DNA from: Synchiropus splendidus
Taxonomy: Eukaryota > Chordata > Actinopteri > Syngnathiformes > Callionymidae
Reading direction: 5' to 3'
Assembly: GCF_027744825.2 (NCBI RefSeq)
Contig: NC_071334.1
Span: 55,616,937-55,680,936, forward strand
Length of the DNA: 64,000 nt
Position numbers and translations under genes: made by a program. The notes under the pieces were generated by a model. It searched no databases, was not told the origin of the DNA, and was given only the letters and a program-made list of their open reading frames with translations. This document shows positions 38,116-50,845 of this stretch, one piece after another (within the stretch, counting starts at the first letter, position 1; each line of letters opens with the position of its first letter).

Positions 38116-39733
38116 GTATGTGTGGCTCTCGTCACTGGCCTGAACCGGAGGTGACCGCGCGCCCCCGCGGTGTTGGGCTTGAGATTCGCTACGAGAACGC
38201 GAGGCAGACCCTTATCAACCTTGCGGGCGACGGCTTCCTGCACCTCCCAATGAACTGGCGTCATTTAACTGAAAGCGACCTGAATTGTTTGGTCTCATTG
38301 AGCCTCTGCGGCGGCGCCCAGCAGGCGCACTTTCGCCCGGCCGCCACGGACACAGCAGCCGGACGCGTTGCTCCTCTGTCGCGCCGATTACCGTGATAAC
38401 CTCCATCAGGTCAGACTGAGGCTCACCAGCTGGAACCGAAGGCCCCGTGTGGAAACACGCGTGGCGCCGTCTGTGGACGGAGCTTCTCCTTGATTCAACA
38501 ACCCCAGCCGCAATATGATGCCGCTTAATTTCCGGTTGCAGCAGCAAACGGCACACATTCATTACACCTCCTAATGTGCTCTGCTCCGTGTCAGTGCGAC
38601 GTGCTCACCGACTAAGACAAAAAATGTATCAGTTATTTCCGGCTTCATTTTTCCTTCAGATGTACACATATACTGCCAAACAGGCGGGGATTTCAGAATA
38701 AAGTCGTGCCCTCGTCTTCCAAATGAAAAATCTTTGTTTTGACTTTACAATTCTGCCAACATCATTTCCCTACGCGTCCCAGCAACTGCCACATCATATA
38801 AATATGGCTCTCTCTGAGACATTGTCTCAATGAAAATAATGCATGACCTATATCCTGGTTCATTATTTATGATGTGCTGTATGATGGGTTAGTTGATTCA
38901 TGATTCAAATCGAAAAGTTTGCATCCATTTTAAGAAAAAAAAAATCATGTCAGAAGCATTTCTATCCACAGACCTTCAGTGCCTTGCTACTTCATGTATT
39001 CTGGCTGCACTTGTACATATGCTCTTTATCAATTCCCAGCTTAATATTATCGCTACCTCATTTGGCGCATAAAAAAGTGATGAGCAAAGATATCAGTTAC
39101 TAGTTGCGGATCGTCTTTCTCACTCTCAGGTGACTCCTAAAGCCGACCTCAACACTTGGTATTTTCTGGTCTCAACGGTCTCCATGGATCACGTCCTTGG
39201 CGCTTACTTGTCTGTACCCTGGAGGTTTGCTTCATTTAAGCATCCTCAGCATTTTTGCACTCAAGCGCATTAGAGAGGATATTATGAACCGTCATTCAAA
39301 AAAGTTACATTTTATCTGCTTTTTATTTTCTTGGGGTTTTTTTTTTCATTCATGTAGTGTGAAAGTCAACAGTTTTTATTTTGACATTTTAATTTCATTT
39401 AGAACAGTTATTTATTCTGTCAATTTGATATTATGGTTTCTCACATATTTTAAATCTGTATGGTTTTCTTAAAAAAATTTAATGCATTGAAACATGTAAT
39501 GCCACTTCTATGTCTTGTTTTCTCGCTGTATGAATGTGGAACTCTCTTTTTCCTTATCATTATCTACATTATCCCCACAAGACTTGTCTCTTATTGTGTT
39601 CTGTCTTTGCTCAGTATTTCGTCTTCAGCATTTTTTGTTTATTTTTGTAATCACATATCTATTTCATTTCAGATGATATAATGTCCTTCGTGTCAATATA
39701 TATCGCTTAATTCTGAATTGTGTCTCCCTCCAG
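38116..39733 (+). other. Presumed first intron of slc27a4
   Basis: The first 450 bases are still CpG-rich; the rest is AT-rich with poly-T runs (about 39330-39345). I see no coding exon or clear transposon here. Confidence 0.4.
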
Positions 39734-39734
39734 G

Positions 39735-42700
39735 ATGATGCGTCTTGCGTGTTGCACGGCCCTGCTGTTTGTGCTGAGGCTGCTGGTGGGCTTGCCCTGG
39801 TACCAGGTTTTACCTGCCATCCTGATCTTCTACCTGGGCAGTGGAGGTTGGCACTTCCTCAAGATTTTTGCCAAAACAATCGGCAGAGACTTACAGTGAG
39901 TATTCTGACGCGTGTTGTCTTGAAAAGTCTTTCACAGTTCTACATTTTGTCTCGTTGAACTTTGAAGTTCTGCAGGTACTCTGTTTGAGAGAGGACAATA
40001 GAGGGGGGAGGTGGAGGGAAAACCTTTAACTGTTACCTCAAAGGCAAATATTTACCATTGTCGGTCACCGTGGCCTTTCTTTTACTTCCTTTTTTTGTCA
40101 GTGTGAGTGGTCAAACAAAAACGACCTGCTGTAACCTTTTGTAAGGACAGTAGTCTTGAATGAATAAACATGTTAATCTTATAACCTTAGTTATTACATG
40201 TGATAGCGTGATGCAAAACCCAAGCTTTGACAGCAACCTGCTTTATCTGTGAGTTGTTTGTGTTTACGTAAACTGGTGGGTCAGTGTATGCATATGTCAT
40301 TCATTGTGACATGAACAGTTGGAACTAAAAACCGGAATTGTTTCTTTTTTTTGAATGAGAAGACGTGCTGTAGAATACAACATGAAAGCAAAGTGACCAT
40401 CCAAAACAAATATGAACTTAAGAACCCCTGTCTGGTGACGTGTGACTCAACTATTGCTTGAACATTTCCCTCTGAGGTATTAGTTTATTTTATTTTCAAT
40501 TGTTGTATATTATATTTGACTCACACCCTGCCTTACACAAACTCAGCAGCAAGATACAGCAAATCTACTTATCTTTAAAATTATTTGTTATTTTTTGAGG
40601 GATGTTTAGCTTTGGCTTTCACCCTCATAATCACCTACTGTAGTGTGTGAATCATCATGGTAGATTTTCCTTTTTTTTTTTTTTTTTCCAGGTGAGACTT
40701 TGCCCCTCACACACACCCACCGTGACATTTCGACTGTAAAGTTATAGTGCTGTTTTTGTTATCTTTGGCTGGAGATGTGTTGGTAGCTGTCAATGATCAA
40801 TGTGTTTCCTTCTCAGTCTCTGAATAGCCTCACACTGAAATTATACTTTTATATGACTGCGAATGCCTTGTTATTGATGCTATTTGTCAGGGGATGTGCA
40901 TAATGCTGTGTGATAACATTAAATTGGCTACCAGTATTCTGTGTTCATTTTAACGTTCTTGTCTGTCTCCAGTGCGGCAAGTGTGCTGTTGCGTGTGAAG
41001 ATGAATGTTAAGCGCCACCTCAGAGAGAAGAACACCATTCCAAAGATCTTTGCTGAAACCGTGCAACGCTTCGGGGACAAAACTGCTCTGATCTTCGAGG
41101 GAACCGGGGAGCGCTGGACCTTCAAGCAGCTGGACGAATACTCCAACAGAGTTGCCAACTTGTTACTGCAGCGCGGTTTCAGGGTAATTCAAACTGTCTG
41201 CCCTTAAGAGCCGTGCAGATTGGTTGTGTGCTTGATGTTTTTGGGGTTTTGCTCCAGGACGGTGACGTCGTGGCCCTTTTCATGGAGAACCGCTCCCAGT
41301 ATGTGGGCCTGTGGCTGGGCATGGCCAAGATCGGAGTGGAGGCCGCACTGATCAACTTCAACCTGAGATTGGAAGCACTGGTCCACTGTGTGACCATCTC
41401 CAATGCCAAAGCTGTGGTGTTTGGATCGGAGCTCACCGACGGTAAGGAGCACGGCTGCTGCCTGCGGATTGTGCTGACAGTTGCTCCTCTCTTGTGATGA
41501 GAGGAGGACTGCAGTGAGAGAGCAGCTGAGGTCATAAAAGATAGATGGCGTCTCCTGAGTGCCAGTCAATACGCTTTTAAAATGCCTGATAAGAAGGATA
41601 GAGTGATGAAGAGATGAGTCCGCGTTGACAATCGGCGGAGTTCAGGTCAGAGTGCAGTCAGATAAATGGTCCGAAGGTGAGTTGATGAGCAGAATGGTGT
41701 TGAATCAATCAACTTTGGCACAGTTTCTGAACATAGTCATCAGGTAGTCAACATGGTAGCTTGACAGCTGCGTGTTGGGCAAGTGACAGAGAACAGTGTT
41801 TGTGTAACAAACTCCTTGATACAAAAGTCAATGTAGGCTCAGTAGAAGGTCTTTGCAATACAAGAGAATGCATGAATGTTGGAATGTGGTTGGAATGTAG
41901 ACTACCTGGGCAGGTTGGAGTCAACAGGAGCCCACTCTTCTGAAGTATTTGTTGATCTGTAGAAGGTCAGCTCAGGTGTGGTATGGGAGCCACACTCTGT
42001 GCTCAATCCCTTAGCTCAATCAGCAGCGTGTCATACTGACTCTCCAGGTCCTCTGTCCAACACTGCAACCACTTATTCATGGATGAGATTGGAGGCCAGT
42101 TCACTTGCACTTTCATCTCCACACAGACCTGCAATGTTGAGCCACGTCTTGTTTGCTGCATCTTGGCAGAGAACTGTGTTAATTTGGCAATCACTCAGAA
42201 GTGGAAGGAGAATTTTAGGGGTGACTTACTTGAGTGTACCAGTAAAGGATTTTAGAGATGGACACTCGCGCATCATGTAAGTCAAAAGAGGATGTACAGC
42301 AAATCGGTATTTTACTGTCTGTAAGGTTTGTTTCTCTGTTTACTCCATCAGTTATATTGATAGTGATATGTACTTAGTAATTCCAATCGAGGTATTTTAA
42401 ACACTTATGTTCGACTGAGGTGCAGACCTCATTTTTCAGTGCTCTACAGGATATGGAGAGAGGAAAGAAGTACTGTCAGGGACTTGGATGTGAAAAAATA
42501 AATTGTAAACCATTGCATTGCATTTGCCGCAAGTCCAAGTGTTGACCTGAACAAAACCAACCATATATATATATATATAAAGACAGTGCAGGCCGCCATG
42601 ATCAAATGACCCGTTATCAAATAAGCCGAGACACATTTTAACCAGCTGATAGCTAATCACGTTTGTGAGGTTTGGAGAGTGGACCTGATTGAAGTCAGTG

Positions 42701-45700
42701 TTCAAACTGCAAAGTTCCGATCTTATCACTAACTGTAATTATTTTCAGAGGGGTGCTTTATTCTTGGTGCTTGATCTTGGGTTTGCTACGTGTCGTTTGC
42801 CTTGAAGTGATTGAAATGTTTGGTCGAGTCAGCAATCCAGCTAGCATTATTAAGTGTTGAGTAGGTCTTTAACTTGTTTGAAACTTTAAATTGCTCATGC
42901 AAAGCTGACATTATTTGTTTTTATTTGAATTCATTCTAATATTTATTGTCCCGTTGCGATCATGTTTTAGCAGCAGATGGATGTTTAGAGGTTGTATTGA
43001 CACAGGCAAGCATATCTTTCCTCTTTACTCTATGACTATACACACACATAAGATGAATGTAAAAAATGAAAGGCAAACATTGTGGATTTTGTTTCTCTTT
43101 TTACTCTCACTGAAACCAAAAAGCAAAAAGTATGATGGTTTATTCAGATTCAGTATTTTATTCCTAAGAAGTATAATGAATCATGTGCAGTTCATCCTAA
43201 TAAGTCCAACTTCTTCTCGATGCAGCTGTGTCTGAGATCCACAACTCCATGGGGAAAGCAGTGCAAATGTTCTGCTCTGGCGATTGGGATCCAAAACGGG
43301 TCCCACAAGGAACCGAGTGTCTGGAGCCGCTGCTGGACGCTGCCCCGACACACCTCCCCAGTCGCCCTCAGCGCTGTTTCACAGGTAATAAAAGAGTGGG
43401 TAAAGAATGTTCAAGCCATGTTGGTGTTAAAAATCTGTAAAAAACGATTCTTATTTTCAGATCGCCTGTTCTACATTTACACGTCAGGAACCACTGGAAT
43501 GCCGAAGGCCGCCATTGTTGTGCACAGCAGGTAGGAATTCATGACGCACAGATAATCTGCAAGAAGTTGTTTTTGTGTCACTATACTTGGAAGGGGGATT
43601 TCAAAGTGCTCAAGACCTGTTCTTTCTCGCGCTGACTGTGTGGTCTGACCCTGGGTTTCAGGTTCTACCGCATGGCATCTTTGGTGTATTACGGCTTCAG
43701 AATGAGATCCGACGACGTGCTGTATGACTGTCTTCCGCTCTACCATTCCGCAGGTAACTTTCAGTCCCGTCTCAGCACCATGAGAAAAAAAAAAGGGAAT
43801 TCTAGAGCCGACTTAAAGTAGAAAAAGATAGGACCCTCTTGGATTCATGCTGATAAGCTCCCTATCTTGAATTGATTTATCTAGTGCGTAATGTAAGCTG
43901 TGACTATGGCTCAGTTGTACCTTTTCCCTTTTAAATGTAATAAAACCATAGACTTTTTAAGAGGGTGTTTGTCATTACAAATAAAAGTAAATAAATGCAT
44001 AAAAAAATGGAGCATAATTTCCGACCTGAGTTTCGCACCTAGCATCTGCTCTGTTGGCGGGACCAGTGTATTACTTGTACGACTGTATACTACTACTGTA
44101 ACAATCTCACATCAAAGGTGTGAATGTTGATGACAATCATTATCGTCGTCTTCTCTGCAGGGAACATTGTGGGAGTGGGCCAGTGTCTCATCCACGGCAT
44201 GACTGTCGTCATCAAACGCAAATTTTCAGCGTCTCGGTTCTGGGACGACTGTGTCAAGTACAACTGCACTGTAAGCATCATGTTGATTTGGGAAACCATT
44301 CGGTTCTCCTTTTGAAACACTGACCCTCATATCCACCTCGGGTCTCCAGATTGTCCAGTATATCGGTGAGATCTGCCGCTACTTGCTGAACCAGCCAATA
44401 CGCGACACAGAGAAGCAGCATCGCGTTCGCATGGCTCTGGGAAACGGCCTGCGTCAGTCCATCTGGGAGGAGTTCATGAACCGCTTCAACATCCCGCAGA
44501 TCGCAGAGTTCTACGGAGCCACAGAGTGCAACTGCAGCCTGGGCAACTTTGACAACAAGGTTTGTGTCTCGTGATGTCACTGAAGAGATAGCGCTGCAGG
44601 TTTAACTGGGTGGCTCCGCTCGGGTTCTCAGGTGGGAGCTTGTGGATTCAACAGCCAGATTCTGCCCTTCATCTACCCGATCAGACTGGTGAGAGTGGAT
44701 GAAGAAACCATGGAGCTCATCAGAGGAAGTGACGGGGTCTGCATTCCCTGTAAACCAGGTGGAGTCTCCGACCTGCTGCATCTATGGCGTCATATTATAG
44801 TCTCCACAAATGCTGACTTGACCTTTGTCTCCATCTGTCGAAGGCGAGCCTGGTCAGCTGGTCGGCAGGATCATTCAGAACGACCCTCTGCGCAGGTTTG
44901 ATGGCTACGTCAACCAATCGGCAACCAGCAAGAAGATCGCTCACAGTGTCTTTAAGAAAGGAGACAGTGCTTACCTCTCAGGTCGGTTTGCAGTTCACTC
45001 ACACGCACCTACTCATGCTCACACCTACACACACACACTCTCCCCGGCTGTCAAATCCACTGAACTGACTCCTGACATGTCTGTCATCAGGCGATGTGTT
45101 GATCATGGACGAGTGTGGGCACATGTACTTCAAGGACAGGACGGGAGACACCTTCCGCTGGAAAGGCGAGAACGTCTCCACTACTGAGGTGGAGGGGACA
45201 CTTAGCCGACTGCTGGAAATGAAGGATGTTGTCGTCTACGGCGTAGAAGTGCCAGGTAAAGACGCGCACGGCAGCATTTAGCCCTCCTGCTGTTTTGGAA
45301 CACTCTCTTACCAGCACTCAAGGTGACAGCAATTATGTAACTATGGCAACCAAGCAAAACAGACATCTAAAGATCAGGTTACTGATGGATCCCCTTGTTA
45401 CCACAACGCACCCCCCTCCCAGGCTCTTTTTGTTTACAGTGCTGATCTCTACAACAGTCACCTTTCATTCTGCCTTTAACGTCTGTGCTGGAATAATACA
45501 GAATTTCTCTCAAGTATTGAAACATCTTAACACCCAATGTAGGCGTAGACAACAGAACAGATCCTGCTTTTGCATATTGTGTCATCCAGCAAACCAGGAC
45601 TCGACATTTTTTCAGCTTTTGGGTTTAAGTCTGGCTCCAGTTGTTTGTTCTGTCATTTCGCTGCTTTCAAAGTGACTCTGTTCCAACTCAAGCATCTAGT

Positions 45701-47075
45701 GATGCTGGTAACTGTAAGACCAAGAGACAGAAGGAACAAAGAAAGTTAAACTATAACTGATGAGGGAAAAAATGGCAAAAACAAAACAGTCAGAGTGGAA
45801 CTGTGTGTGAAGAAAATCGTAACCATTTACCTGATTCGGTTCAGAGCATGTCTGCGTTTTCTTTTTTCAGTTTGAACAGTGTGTGTGTCTGTGTGTTCCA
45901 TTCATACACATGCACAACAAGAGACAAGAAGAGCAGGGCAGTTGTGAGGGCTCCAGTGTTGGTGAACTACAGTCTGGGCAAAATGTTCTAACCAATTGTT
46001 TTGTCTCTTTATTCATTAAAAAGAGCATGAATTTATTTTCGTCACTGAAATAAATCTTGCACTAGCATTATTAGCTGTGGGGAAAGGAAAGGCAGACATT
46101 CACAGAATGGGAGAGAAAAAGATCTGAGAGACAAGTGAAATTTATCATTTCATTCTGTCATCGTTTCAAAATCAACTCCAGAGGGGCACTAAGTACAAGA
46201 AATGGGCACTGAGCTACATTTTAATGTTGAAGTGTTGAAGGAACCTGGCTGCTTAGATGGTACATCATTCTAATGCTTAGGTGATGCGTGTTTAAATATT
46301 AATGGCCAGTCGAACACAGTCATACTACTTTACGTTTAACAGACCAGTGTTGCAAACTTCAACTTCCAAGTCAGGAGAGAGTTGAGTTCTTGGAAATCCA
46401 TGAGTCATTGGAGGAAGAATGGAAGTGTTCACTTGCCATATAGACCCATTTATATCGTCCAGAAATGTGGAAATGGAAGTGGTCTTGGTTCCAGCGACAT
46501 AGTTGTGTATGTAAACGTTTGTTTACATCCTACATATATCTGGCTGCATGTGTGTCTTCCATCCACTCACTGATGGCTCTGGGATCTGTCAGTCTCTCTA
46601 AGTTTCAGTTTTAAACAGCCTGTCTCGTAATAAATAGCACTTTTTTTTGATGACGCAGGTGCTGAAGGAAAAGCTGGGATGGCGGCCATCGCTGATCCGT
46701 CTCACTCCTCTGATCTGGAGAAGCTGGTGAAGGACATGGACAAGGCTCTTCCCCCCTATGCCCGGCCAGTCTTTCTCCGCTTCCTTCCAGAAGTCAACAA
46801 GACAGGTATGTTGCCTCTCCTCTGTGTGTGTGGGGGGGGATGGTTGCAAAGGCTATGATTTAATGTCGCATGATACCATTTTATCTGACGTCAAATCCTC
46901 TCTCTCTTTGTCACCAGGAACGTTTAAGTTTCAGAAGACGGACTTGCGCCGAGAGGGTTTTGACCCCAGTGCAGTCAGTGACAGACTCTGCTTCCTGGAC
47001 TCCAGCAGAGGGCGCTATGTGCCGCTGGATGACGAGATTTATCGCTCTATTGTATCAGGGAAACAAAAATTGTGA
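39735..47075 (+). CDS. slc27a4: Long-chain fatty acid transport protein 4 (FATP4, acyl-CoA synthetase; 13 coding exons)
   Basis: Exons: 39735-39895, 40973-41183, 41258-41441, 43226-43384, 43461-43530, 43662-43753, 44161-44270, 44350-44559, 44632-44758, 44844-44981, 45091-45255, 46659-46805, 46918-47075. All phases join, giving 643 aa, the same length as human FATP4. The enzyme activates long- and very-long-chain fatty acids to acyl-CoA and drives their uptake at ER and plasma membranes. An N-terminal membrane segment covers about residues 3-35. The AMP-binding P-loop motif [10 protein letters not shown] is at 245-254, the adenine/acyl motif [10 protein letters not shown] at 383-392, and the FATP/VLACS motif [16 protein letters not shown] at 506-521. 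The C-terminus ends GKQKL. FATP4 is favoured over FATP1 by the N-terminal LPW...YLGSGGW and by synteny with swi5. Two ATGs in tandem begin the frame. The largest introns, 3 (41442-43225) and 11 (45256-46658), hold no recognisable gene. A (TA)n microsatellite lies near 42566-42580. Confidence 0.96.
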
Positions 47076-48329
47076 TGAGCAGACTGACACAGACAAACAC
47101 AGGAAGGTACAGAGGTGTGAGTCAGATTCCTGGATGGAACGCCTCTTCCCGGCAACCCTCACTTTTTAATTTCCAAATCCACAGAGCTTTTCTTGATCCC
47201 TACGAGCAGACACGAGCGTATCCGTCCCACTCTGCTGCCTCAGCGAACGCCTCTTGACGTTCTGGCAGATTTCAACCGGCCTGCAGTTCTGCTGCGGGTG
47301 GACACGCGAGGATCTGGCATCCAGAGGCTCAAGCTTAAATCTGGAGACTCCTAATGTGATGACAATAGACAAACAAGAAGGACACGACGAGGACCTAGTC
47401 TTTCCCTGATTTTGTTATTTAAGTTGTACCATGACGTCTCCTGCACAATAACACAGGTTCCTTCATTTGTTTTTAAGGGAATGATTTAAGGATGTGAAGC
47501 CGTTTGGAAATGGCAACTAACTTGAGTGCAGTAGTTCTCGCACCCACACCAAATACGTTTTGTTTACATATTTAAAGAAGTGAATGTTTTCCTTATTTAT
47601 GGAATTTTAAAGTTTTTGTGAGATATTGCATTTCATCATCTGCTGGAGAATCTTCAAGCTCCTCCTCTTCTGTGTTGTTGTGCAGGTTTGGTCCTTAAAT
47701 GTACTTTTCATGTGTCATGTGGAAGTGAAGGAAAAAATGACACCAGCTGAGCCCCGACAAAGATGGCGGTGTCGGATCCAAAGATTCAGTAGCGGGAAGA
47801 CAAAAAACTACCAACAGATAAAGAAGTCATTGTCCTTGTGTGTGTTTGTCTACTGTCCAGGTTGAGCAGCTCAAACGTTCGCCACCATGCAGAGCACTGT
47901 GCCTTAGTTCATCTTTACGGTTTTCACTTCAGGAACACCTCAGTCAATTCAGTGTCTCTGCCTCTTCTGTAGATCCATCCTTCTCGCCTGCTGGGGACAC
48001 AAATGTGAACATGTTTTTATGTGTTTAAAGCAATGAAAACTGACCAATGCTCAAATACATTGTGCTGCTTGAATTCAATGACATAAATGTGCTGCCACTC
48101 TTCCGTCCTTCATCGGATAATTGGAGTGAGATGACCTTGAAAGTACTGGATCGTATGTAAAACTCAGAATACCATTGATCAACTCCTGCTTTCAAAATGT
48201 TCTGCCTCTTTTTGAATTCTTCTCCTAGTTTGTCATGAACCAGTTATTTAAGAATTGGTGAGCAGCCATATTTATCTTCACTATTCAGCATTTATGTTTT
48301 TCACTGGAGCGGTTGTTAAGTGGCCGGGA

Positions 48330-48650
48330 TGAGGATCAGCTCCTCTGAGCTTGCACTGGTGGAGGAGATCACTTATCTTGGGGTCTTGTTCTCGAGTGAT
48401 GGAGGGATGGGGACAGGCTTAGAATAGAACCGATGCTTCCTGGGCACCTTGCTTGTGAGGTGTGTCCTGCTGGGCACAGGCCTAAGTCACACTGACGCGG
48501 TCATATCTGTCAGTTGTCCCCAACACGCCTCAGTAAAGGAGAATCTGAGCCTCTTAACTTTGGCTCCTGACCAGGCACCAGGTGTGGAAGACAGTGGATG
48601 TCGGTTATAGATTTGAAAGCTGTAAAACAGTTTGGTTCACACTGAGTCAT
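48330..48650 (+). mobile_element. LINE reverse-transcriptase fragment
   Basis: The + strand encodes, near 48320-48420, a decayed 'VEEITYLGVLFSSDGGM', matching the 'EEFKYLGVLFTSEG' segment near the end of a common fish LINE reverse transcriptase. It then jumps to sequence like the later 'R...GHLAC-EVCPAGHR' part, so an internal deletion has joined distant parts. It lies about 1.3 kb past the slc27a4 stop. Confidence 0.55.
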
Positions 48651-50140
48651 AATCCCTACTAAGTTCCTACCGTCTCATGAAGACACCTTTAGCTGTGAGC
48701 AAGGTTCTCCAGTGCTGTAGAGACTTTGAATTCAGCCGTGAGAGAAGAGGTGAAGACCGAAGTGATGTCCTAGGATTCTTATTTCTTAGTCAAAGTCAAC
48801 GTCCATCCCATAAATGCAAAAATTTAATTCTTAATCCTCTATGACTCCTAATAATGCCCCAACATTTGGTGTTCACCGTCCTCCTTGATCCCACTTAGAA
48901 CTTGACGTACTTCATTTTTGACTGCTGCAGTTGGTTGACATAGTCTGTGTGTGCATGTGTGGGGGGGGTCGCGCGTCTGCCTCCACCTTCACCCCTCCTA
49001 ACTGTACTGATTCTGTAATGATGAGTGTTTGATGTTTGATGTCCACGTGTGAATCGGATGTTTGACCAATTGACGCACACAAATGACTTGTGTGAACCCA
49101 AGGGAACAAATGGGCTGTAATGATGCTTCTGAATGGTGGTGGAACTCTCAACACCAGGGGGCGCATGACTAAACAGCTTCATATAAAATGCACTCAGAAT
49201 AAGACGTCTTGCAGTTTTGTTTTGTAATGATCATTGTTATTTTGAGGGACTGTTAATTGTGTGTCGATTGTTCGTCATTTATTTGTTTGTGTGAGATGTT
49301 TGTGGGTACAAACTTTGGAAGACAATCTAACAAAGCCATCGGGGACAAATTTGAAATTGCTCTCTCTGTTTCAAAATCTGTGTTAACTGCTGAAGGTGAG
49401 ACCCAATTTAACGTTGGTACTTTGCTTCTATTATAAATTGACACATGCGGTAAAGTGATGTCACAACATGACTATTCTTATATAGACACGCAGTGAGCAG
49501 TGATTGAGTGAGGAAGCGGTGTGTTTGTGTCACCTGTGCGTGTCTGTGTTCTCTTGCTGGCCCCAGGCAGTTATCAGAAATGTCTCTCCCTGCATTTTTG
49601 CACTTTTTTTTTTTCCTGTCTTGGTCCTCAGGAAACATCCAGTAACGCTCTGAAAAAAAAGGAACAAGTTTGTACAACTAGTGTGAAGGTTGTTTTCCCC
49701 CCCTCCCTCTTCCTTCTCTTAGTGCACATGATGTAGAGGGGGTGTGTGAGGTGTGCTGAGAACACACACTGATGTCCTCGGAAAAGCTTGATACGTTTGA
49801 AGAAAACGACACAAAATCTTATTATTAATAAAACTATTTAAATTGTGACTCATGCTCCGAGAAGTTTGTCGACTTCAGTTTGATCAAAGTCATGGCTCGA
49901 GGGCTTGATCTGGCCTGGTGCCTCGCATCAGGCGGCCTGTGGAAGATGGAAGTTTGCAGAGCTACCTCAAAATTGTGCTACATCTGTATGAATGTGAGGC
50001 GCACACTGAAAGTGTCTATGCTGGCTTTAGTTTCAAGAATTCTCGGAGAGACATGTGGTTCACCCTCTTTCATTTCCCATTTCTTGTTAAAACGATTAAA
50101 AAAAGTTGTTCAATGCTGACAGTGTAAACATGTTGTACAT

Positions 50141-50845
50141 CAGACATGGGCAAAGTACGTTCCACACAAGGTCAGTTAATAACCTTTCGCAGAACAAATG
50201 GAGCCCGGGGCCCATTCAATAGAACTGATTCATTAATCTTGATTTCATTTGTGATCAATAACAATATTTCATCTGCTTACATGTAAACAAAGCAAAACCT
50301 TGTGACATGACATGAAATCATGTGATCATTGCAAAGATATTTATTTGTCAGTGAAAAGTCCAACCAGCAGCAGAACCGGGTGCAAGTCATATTCATCAAA
50401 TTTACTAAAGATAAAAATACTCTTGATGCAAAATGTTGAGAAAGTTGGAAAAACTGAATACAATTTTGAATAAATCTAACAAAACCATGTCTAAATATCA
50501 TAAAATAAAAATAATATATTTTATTTAACCTCCAAAAGTACAAAGTCTAAATGAAAGTATCGGCATAAAATGTTCTAATTTTCAAAACTACTTAAACAGT
50601 TTTTACTGTTGGAGGGGAGACAGCATCACTTTCTTTCTCATTTTTTCTTTTCAAAAAAACGTCTCCATAATAGTTAACTATCACAGATTTGCAGCTGTCA
50701 AGTCAATTCAGTGACACACTACTGCCACCATAAGTGGCTATTGTATTAAAACGGAGCGTCTCGCAGCCCAAATGTGTAAAACAAAAAAACTTTCAGCGGA
50801 TCTTCAGGAGGCGCTTGTGGCCCAACCATGGGCCCCGGCCCTATG
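50141..50845 (+). mobile_element. Probable hAT-type non-autonomous repeat
   Basis: The left side CAGACATGGGCAAAGTACG...GGAGCCCGGGGCCC and the right side GTGGCCCAACCATGGGCCCCGGCCC resemble the ends of hAT elements with 'CAGxCATGGGCAAACTACGGCCC' termini. The interior is AT-rich without transposase similarity. Exact termini and target duplication are not evident, so the boundaries are approximate. Confidence 0.4.

Noticed and set aside
42003..42194. 63-aa minus-strand frame in slc27a4 intron 3
   Set aside because: A Trp/Gln-rich string hinted at a transposon protein but no motif could be matched and the flanks show no element ends.
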